DNA of 64,000 nt from assembly GCF_030272615.1 (NCBI RefSeq), contig NC_081413.1, forward strand, positions 449,542,538-449,606,537, given 5' to 3'. The notes under the pieces are model-generated. The model saw only the letters and a list, made by a program, of their open reading frames with translations, had not been told where the DNA came from and ran no database searches. The stretch is from Cryptomeria japonica. Taxonomy: Eukaryota > Streptophyta > Pinopsida > Cupressales > Cupressaceae. Shown here piece by piece: positions 57,390 through 64,000 of the stretch. How positions within the stretch are numbered: position 1 is the first letter of the stretch; each line of letters opens with the position of its first letter. The position numbers and the translations under genes were made by a program.

Positions 57390-58480
57390 GGTTCAATCTT
57401 AGAAACTAACCACAAAATAACTTGTTCTTCAGCAACTTTGCTTCTTGTAATGAATCCTCTATTTTTATCTCCTACAATTTGATTCTTAGAATAATTTTTC
57501 TACACATAACTAGGGGTTTTTTTATATAGTTACTAGAGCAGCCTAAGTTTCTTTCTTCTTCTCTTCATCTTTGTTCTTCTCATGAGATTCATATTGTTCT
57601 TGAATAATAGCTTCTTTTGAAATGTTCTCATCAACCTTCACATTTGTACTTTCAACAATTTTGTTCTATCTCTTGTTGTAACATTTATAATCTTTTCTCT
57701 TAGTAGAATAACCAAGAAATATGCCTTTATCTTCTCTTCTATCAAACTTTCTAAGGTTTCCTTCATCTCTTTGGATATAGCAAGTGCTTCCAAAAACTTT
57801 TAAATACTTCATAGATGAGATCCTTCCATACCATAGTTCATATGATGTCTTCCTAAATTTCTTTCTGAATAAAACTTTGTTAAGGGTATACACAACAACA
57901 TGTATCGCTTCTCTCCAATAAATTTTATGGTAGATTTGCTTCCTTGATCATAGTTCTTGTTGCCTCTTGAAGAGTCTTGTTCATGCATTCAACTATATCA
58001 TTCTGTCGAGGTGTCCTAGGACCTAATAATTGCCTTCTAATTCCATATTTCTCATAGAAAGTATCAAATTCATCATAAATAAATTATCCTCCTTTATCAG
58101 ATCTTAGACACTTAATTCTTCTATGTACTTCATTCTCAACTCTAGCTAGAACTCTCTTAAACTTTTCTAATGCTTTTGACTTTTCTCTTAGAAATGCAAC
58201 CCAAGTCATTCTAGAATGATCATCAATTAAGAACATGAAATACCTCTCATTGTGTAGACTCCTTGTTCTAGTTGGGCTGCACAATTCTATGTATTTTAGA
58301 TCCAACAATTGAGTAGGCAATTATTATTTTCTTTTAAATGTTCCTTTTGTCTGCTTTCCCACTTGATATTCTCTACAAATATTTTTATCTAGTTTAGTCA
58401 ATCTTGGTAAATCTCTCACATATTTTATCATACTGATCATCACCAAATTGTCAAAATTGATATGACACATCCTTCGATGC
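57390..58480 (-). pseudogene. integrase of Copia C2
   Basis: On the minus strand HRRMCHINFDNLV is the zinc-finger region (about 58470), then LDLKYIELCSPTRTRSLHNE, RYFMFLIDDHSRMTWVAFLR, KCLRSDKGG with the second Asp, and RQNDIVECMNKTL with the Glu near 57990. The first Asp position reads YIE. The C-terminal part TSYELWYGRISSMKYLKVFG and GIFLGYSTKRKDYKCYNKR is typical. Frameshifts near 57940 and several stops break it. Confidence 0.88.
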
Positions 58481-58945
58481 AAAATCCAACTTTCATTGAT
58501 CTATGATAACAAGCAATACCATATAGTAGCTTCCAAATGATACATATTTCCACCAGTCTTTTTCCCCACAATAATGATAGTTTTGAATCTCACAGCCACC
58601 ATTCTGAAAGATAGAATTGTAACTGTTTTCACACATCTGTCCAACACTTAAAATATTATGATCCAATCCTTTTACATAGTAAACTTTGTCAATGTTATGA
58701 TTTCCATCAAACATAATAGAACCAATTCCAACAATTTGAGTAATTTGATCATCTCCAAATCTAACAAAATCACCATCATATTTTTTAGGCTTTAAAAACT
58801 TACTTTTGTCACCAGTAATATGATTTGAACTTCCACTATCAATCAACAATTCATTTATATCTCTCCTAACATGCAATGTTGAAGCAATAGTCTCAACAAT
58901 CTTAGAGTTATCAGAATTAGGTCCATCTTTCTCTACCATGAACAA
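58481..58945 (-). pseudogene. protease of Copia C2
   Basis: This 150-codon frame has RRDINELLIDSGSSNHITGD with the DSG active site near 58850, KYDGDFVRFGDDQITQIVGI and LDHNILSVGQMCENSY. This is the Copia protease followed by the LLSVGQL-type segment that leads into integrase. A short stop-free link joins it to gag on one side and integrase on the other. Confidence 0.88.
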
Positions 58946-59790
58946 ACAATCACCATCCTCATAATCTAACTCATCATTAGAAATACCAACATCATCTCTA
59001 ACATAGTAGGCTTTCTTATTTAACTTTTCTTTATTATCCTTTAACTTCTGTTTTGATCATCTTTCTAGACATCTAGATGCATAATGACCAACCTTTCCAC
59101 ATTTAAAACATTTAAGAGGTAACATACCTTTATACTTGTCAGTTCATATTTTAATTTTTCTTACAAAGTTTGCTTCCATTTCATTTAGGCTCTTATAATA
59201 TAAATATCCATCTACAACTTTTGATGTTTTAAAAGCTGTTTCTAATTTTTCTGTCTCTACCAAGTTTCCTCATCTCAAATGCAGTCAAGGTGCCAAACAA
59301 CTGTTCTCTAGTGAATTTTATTGGATCAAAGGTTTCCTCAATAGCTGATATATTGCCACTGTAACTCATAGGTAAGGTTCTCATGATCTTTGGTTTCATG
59401 TCCTTCTCATCCAAAACACCACCAAGATCTTTGATCTCATTCACAACATTGTCACCCTTCTGAAAGTAGGTTGCAACACCTTCACCTTCTTCCATTCTCA
59501 AATTCTCATGTTTCTTTAGCAGTCTACATCTTGGATAGCTTGACTCTTTCATTTCCTTCATAATAATTTTCAACCCTTCCTAAACACCATAAGCAGTCTC
59601 TAAAGCAACAACCTTTGCTAATTTAGTTTTAAATAAAAGCACTAAAGATAACATACCTTTCTCGCTCATTTTCTTCATAAGCTTCAATCTCATATGGTGT
59701 AGTAGGTCCATTTGCTGGTGTCGAATACTTAGTCTCCACAGCCTTCCAAGTATTGTAAATAAGAGAAATCAAATATCCTCACATATTTAC
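58946..59790 (-). pseudogene. gag of Copia C2
   Basis: The open part 59573-59229 (EEGEGVATYFQKGDNVVNEI and LPMSYSGNISAIEETFDPIK) is a UBN2-type Copia Gag. A zinc knuckle CFKCGKVGHYASRC, complete C-x2-C-x4-H-x4-C, lies at about 59110-59068. The N-terminal side is cut at 59790 by the LTR of L+, where the frame has already several shifts. Confidence 0.85.
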
Positions 59791-60018
59791 TGTAGTCACA
59801 TAAATCTGTCCACTTAATTAAATGAATACTTAGTATTTATTTGATTATTTAACCATCAATTAATAATTAATTAAATTAATATTTAATTAATTCATCTTAA
59901 CCCTCTTCTCCTATTAATTAAATAAATTATTCAATTTATTTGATTTAATTCACTTAACCAAATTCAGACCATTAATTAAATAAATAAATCATATTTATTT
60001 AATTAAATATTCTCTCAC

Positions 60019-60483
60019 ATTTAAATAAATTAATATTTATTTAAATCCCCCAAAATCCCACCTCTCACATTTAAATAAATTAACATTTATTTAAATCACC
60101 TTTATCCTCCACCCACTTGCATTTTCCTACAAATGCAAGTTGCACAATTATTTTAAATAAATAATTTATTTAAATCACCTTTATCCTCCACCCACTTGTA
60201 TTTTCCTACAAAAGCAAGTTGCACAACTATTTTAAATAAATTATTTATTTAAAATCCTATTTATCCTCACCCACTTGAAACCTTTAATGGTTTCCCTTAA
60301 AGTAGTCAAACTTGATGGCTTTAAAGTCTTCAAACTTGATGGCTTCCTTCTATAATCTTCTTAAAGACTTTAATGGTTTTCCTTAAAGTCTTCAAGCCTT
60401 TAATGGTTTCCCTCAAAGTCTTCAAGCATTTTAAATGCTTTATCTTCTTTTTCTCATTTAAATAAATTAATATTTATTTAAAT
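60019..60483. repeat. 28-bp AT palindrome, three copies
   Basis: Copies lie at 60019-60046, 60069-60096 and 60456-60483. Arms atttaaataaat and atttatttaaat are perfect reverse complements around a 4-base centre; the second copy differs by one base in the centre. Confidence 0.9.
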
Positions 60484-61237
60484 ATTTATCCAAATTCAAC
60501 TTACACCATTTAATTGAAATAAATGATTTTATTTTAATTGAAAATACCAAAATTTCTCCCACTTGCATTTTCCTACAAAATCCACTTGCATGCCTAAACC
60601 CCTTCTAGATTTTTCTAAACCCTTCCTAATTAGCCTAATCCATCCCCTAAATATTGTCACATTCCTAAGCAAATTGGAGTCACTTCTCAAAGACTCCAAA
60701 GTCTTTGAAAAGCAATTAATGCTTTGTGTGTTCAACAAATTAACCCTCAAAGTCTTGGATAACCTTTGAAGGCTTTCAACCTTCAACCACCAAAACCCTT
60801 AAAGTCTTTGAAAACCATTGAAGGCTTCCAACCTTCAACCACTTAATCCCCAAAGTCTCCAATAACCATTAATGGTTAATTCAACCCTCCCACATGGTTA
60901 AAACATTTGTTTTGACTCAACCTCTACCCAACCCAAAGGTCTCATCAGGCCATTAATGCTTTGACCATGATTATCTCTTAATCATTTGCACAAAGGTTTA
61001 TCCTTGGATTAACTCTTAATCCAATGGGTAATCTTAATTTAGACTTGACCCTTACCTTCTAGATAACCATGAGGTCTTCTCAGGCCTTTAATGCCTCCAA
61101 CCTCTTCTCTCAACCCAATCCTATGTTGACACTTGTCACCATTTTATTGGTGCCAATTGTGCACATGGATCCCCAACTTTCAAACTTGGCCCTTGATTAA
61201 ACCATTCAATCTTAACCCTTCATTTCCCCATTTCTTC

Positions 61238-61245
61238 TATAAATA
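61238..61245 (+). promoter_or_regulatory. TATA box in the L+ LTR
   Basis: tataaata in the context tttcttctataaatagaacc, about 420 bases before the LTR end; a good plant core promoter sequence. Confidence 0.65.
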
Positions 61246-61660
61246 GAACCCTTCTCCTCAAGCAAAAAGAAGCATTTTAGAGTATTGTTGTTATACTGGC
61301 ATTAGCATAGAGCTTTTTCATAGCATCACTATCTACTCTAGCATAGTATTTAGCTTTTCATTTCATATTTGAAGCTTAGTATTAAATCTCAATCCTCCAT
61401 AAGCATCCATAGTGCAAAAAGCTGCTGAGAGCTACACTCATTTGGGACTTGGAGAGGAGAGGAACAAGGGAGGAGCAACTATGAGCATCTTGATTAGCTA
61501 TTTCATTTTATGTTTATATGCTTTCTATTTCATGCTTAATATCTCTCTTGATATGCCTGTTTAGGATAATCTTTTGTTGCTAACACTAACGTTTGTTTCT
61601 TGTGCTCTTGTGTGTGTTGCCACCAAACAGATTTTCTAATCCTTTTTGCAGAGCATCATT

Positions 61661-61678
61661 TGGTGAACCCGACGTGAA
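61661..61678 (+). promoter_or_regulatory. Primer binding site of element L+
   Basis: tggtgaacccgacgtgaa starts two bases after the LTR. It differs from the L- and G sites, so the related elements may use different primer tRNAs. The tRNA is not assigned. Confidence 0.55.
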
Positions 61679-63373
61679 TCCAAACACCAAAAAGATCATT
61701 TTTTTTTTTAACCAATAACATGTTTGAATGTTGAAAATGTCACACAGGTTGCGATTTTGACACTGTTTTGGTGCGTTTGGCATTATTTTGGCGCTATTCC
61801 CCCTGTTTCAGTGCTTTTCCCTTCTCTGTCTTTCCCTTTCTTTTAATACGTTTGTGTTAAATAGTGCCTCTGTTCAAACGCAGACTAGCGCTATTGTAAC
61901 AAAACGTTGTACAAATCACCTTGTAACCAAAAAAAAAATAAAAAATTTAGGCTTGTAGAAGCCCACCAAATAGGCGGATTTTACTAACTATTTTTCTCTT
62001 TTGTGCAGATTTAAATTAGATTAAAGAGTAGATTTATATTTTTTTACTAACTTGTTTTTGAAGTTGGTTTTAAAAATGAATTCACTTTTTATTTTGGTTT
62101 AAAATTAACTTCACATTTCAAATTTGGGCTTTTGAAAAAGAATCACACATTTGTTTGGGGCTATTAAAAAGAATTTCATTGTTCAAAGGTAAAAAGAACC
62201 ACAAACTTATACAAAAACAACTTTATTTTTTTTTGCAAGTTAGAAAACAAACTTCGTTTTGGTGCTTAAAATCAACAAGGCAAATTTTATTTCTTGCATC
62301 AAGATAAAACTCACAATCCACACTTCCATTTTTGGTGCAAATAAAATTCACAATCAACTTGTCTCATTTTCAAAGCAATTTTACTTCATGCAAACGTGTT
62401 TTTCATTAAGTTGACCAGGATTTTCAAATTCTAGTTTACTCAAACAATTGCCTTTGAAAATTAAAAAGAACACCATGATTGTTGGAGCAACATCTCCAAA
62501 TAGTTAGATCACATTGCAATGATAGATTAAAAAGAACAAGTGTTTTTCGTGCTTGGCACACTTGTGCAAAGAGTTGGTCGAGTGGTCCTACTTCTAACAC
62601 ACACTATCCTCTCCCTTGGCTTTCGTGGTCCTAGGTGCAAGAGAAAAGTGTTAGTAACACTCACATTTTATCTTTTTAAGAGAGGCCTGCCAAGGGATCG
62701 ATACTCTTGGGAACGACCTCGAGCGGTAAATCCTTCGAGCCGCTATAGAAATCAGGTGAGAGCGAAAGCTGTAGCCTTGGGTATAGCTGTTCCTACAGTG
62801 TAACTGGCCGAAAGGACAAATGGGCCCCACCACCAGTTATAAGGCTCTTAAGTGAGTCACTGCAGAATGAACTTATGTCCAAAAACATCGAACATGACTA
62901 AACACCTTTAAAGTAGTAGCCCACCCGTTCTATTGATTGAGGATATTTGAGATATAATTTAGTGCAAGAGCATAGATGGTTTTGCTCCCAAGATACTCAC
63001 CATACATATTTCCTTGAGTAGAAACATAGCTTTTTGAAAAGTCACTTGTGGCTTGATAAAAGTGGTGACTCCCCCATCATAGGGATCATCTATTTGTTAT
63101 GCTCGTGCAAGACTTAGTATATCACATCCTTACCTGCCACGGCGGGATTCATAAGGTATGTAGTACCAAAGTCGAAGAAATATCAAGATGTGGGCTAAAT
63201 TTATCACAACTGGCCATTTGACCTTAGGGATAAAAAGTGTTTGAAGTGTGTTCGTTTTAAAGACCAAGTGCAAATTGAGCCGACTTCAGGCTTTGGAAAT
63301 ACACCTTAAAATAAATCTAAAGGAAGGGTCAAAAACAAGTCCAAGGATTGGGTTGATCTAGACCCATACTCAT
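61679..63373 (+). other. Leader of element L+
   Basis: No coding frame is convincing. The blocks ggtaaaaagaaccacaaac (62190) and aagaacaccatgattgttgg (62467) match the L- leader. The ggaacgacct motif of the G/L- leader block is at 62710 but the sequence after it differs. The small open frame at 62540-62803 has no counterpart and is probably chance. Confidence 0.5.
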
Positions 63374-63922
63374 TTGTGCCTTTTGAGGCAACATTCTTGT
63401 GTTTGTGTGCTTGCTTTGTTTTCTTGTCAAAGAAAAATCAGAAAATCAATCCCAAAAACAAAGTATTCATCCAACATCTGTCAACACAACCAAAAATACC
63501 AAAAACAAAGTGCAAACAAACAAAGAGTCAAAAAATTTATGACCATTCTTCACATCTTGCGAAAGAAGAAGTGTCATCAGAGTATCACCTTGAAAAGGAG
63601 ACCACTAAGCTCAAAGGCTTTAATCAAAAGGAGAAAATTCTTCTATATCAATCGACAAATCTTTGTCTCCCATAGAGTCTTTCTACATCGCATGCGTCTA
63701 TACCTTCAAGGTAAAACAAACGAGTTTGATTCAGAATCATTGAACCACAGAGCTTTTATGCAATATAGAGCTCTGAGTTATCACAAAAATCAAGGAGGAA
63801 AGATTAATCCCAATTTCTTCCCAAACATCTGTATCACCTACAACACAGCTCGAGAAGTGCCACCAACGTCTGAAAGGGAAGAAGAAGAGTTTGTCCCATT
63901 TGTGACACAAAGTTTTTATTGA
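63374..63922 (+). CDS. First ORF of element L+, conserved with L-, unknown function
   Basis: This 182-codon frame is uninterrupted. Its conserved part starts about codon 55 (MTILHILRKKKCHQS) and includes SSKALIKRR, HRMRLYLQGKTNEFDSE, INPNFFPNICITYNTA and an acidic tail EREEEEFVPF. Each block is also found in L- (minus strand, 20076-19602). It is basic in the first half and has no domain I know. The true start may be downstream of 63374, and the stop at 63920-63922 may be a lesion in a longer gag or ORF1. An overlapping frame (63376-63675) is also open but is less well supported by the L- comparison. Confidence 0.5.
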   Translation: MCLLRQHSCVCVLALFSCQRKIRKSIPKTKYSSNICQHNQKYQKQSANKQRVKKFMTILHILRKKKCHQSITLKRRPLSSKALIKRRKFFYINRQIFVSHRVFLHRMRLYLQGKTNEFDSESLNHRAFMQYRALSYHKNQGGKINPNFFPNICITYNTAREVPPTSEREEEEFVPFVTQSFY

Positions 63923-64000
63923 AAGTTGAAAACATTTTCATCCATCATCTCACTCATACATCATCACTTCATCATCAATCCATCCCAACTCTCAAAACAT

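Larger units (their letters stand above)
54580..59790 (-). mobile_element. Copia element C2, minus strand, broken
   Basis: On the minus strand: gag (59760-59050), protease (58945-58480), integrase (58480-57390), a solo LTR insertion, and the start of RT (54994-54580). Both ends are cut: element L+ sits in its gag side at 59791 and an LTR fragment cuts RT at 54580. Confidence 0.85.
59791..61658 (+). repeat. 5' LTR of element L+
   Basis: It starts tgtagtcaca and ends gcatca two bases before the PBS. It contains three copies of a 28-base AT palindrome, an 80-base tandem duplication (aaatcacctttatcctccac block at about 60093 and 60173) and many short aaagtctt / tcaaccact repeats at 60300-60900. 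Blocks are shared with the L- LTR. Confidence 0.75.
59791..64000 (+). mobile_element. Gypsy-type element L+, 5' part, running off the right edge
   Basis: It has a 1.87-kb 5' LTR, a PBS, a leader of about 1.7 kb and a conserved first ORF. It is a relative of L- (19602-24359) in the opposite orientation. The left flank is tttac (59786-59790); the right end lies outside the window. Confidence 0.75.

Noticed and set aside
62540-62803. 87-codon frame in the L+ leader
   Set aside because: The matching place in L- is not open and no domain is visible.

Overview
This is a piece of a large, repeat-packed plant nuclear genome. I found no convincing host gene, rRNA or tRNA in 64 kb. Almost everything is LTR retrotransposon, and the elements are nested in one another. 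The mix (Tat-like Ty3/Gypsy with two RNase H domains, a chromovirus, SIRE-like Copia, a plant mobile domain gene, AT-rich spacers, old and heavily mutated open frames) suggests a land plant with a giant genome. A conifer or other gymnosperm is my best guess; that is inference.

Layout. (1) 1-19601, plus strand: Gypsy element A, entering from the left. It has gag, protease, an RNase H placed before the RT, RT, RNase H and integrase, then a long third ORF and a 3' LTR ending at 19601. Its integrase is split by (2) element B, 5355-13052, a complete but dead chromovirus with 1.5-kb LTRs, TSD tcatg/ccatg and a chromodomain. (3) 19602-24359, minus strand: the 5' part of element L- (LTR, PBS, long leader, start of a conserved first ORF), into which element A jumped. 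(4) 24360-24984: no gene, one AT microsatellite. (5) From 24985: a SIRE-like Copia element C1, plus strand, cut in its RT by (6) element G, 26499-50822. G is a 24.3-kb Tat-like element with a perfect GTTAT duplication, gag-PR-Gpatch-RT-RH-aRH-IN on the plus strand and an intron-containing plant mobile domain gene on the minus strand next to its 3' LTR. Inside G lies A' (about 39242-46000, minus), the 3' part of an A-family element with a better preserved copy of the third ORF. (7) 50828-53731: the rest of C1 and its LTR. (8) 53732-54579: an LTR end. (9) 54580-59790, minus: a second Copia element C2, interrupted by a solo LTR with TSD TTTTG (55000-57337). (10) 59791-64000, plus: the 5' LTR, PBS, leader and first ORF of element L+, a relative of L-, running off the right edge.

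As far as can be seen no element is able to move by itself: every pol carries stops and frameshifts, with TAG strongly over-represented. Direct comparison of the two third-ORF copies shows CAG/TAG pairs in both directions, which fits deamination of methylated CHG cytosines.

The most interesting material is not the pol genes but the extra parts: an approximately 1,100-residue third ORF conserved between A and A' with no domain I recognise; an antisense PMD gene that keeps an intron; a G-patch between protease and RT; opposite positions of the second RNase H in A and G; a leader motif shared by G and L-; a 13-codon tandem repeat and CGTACGA-type palindromes in G; and a conserved first ORF in L+/L-.
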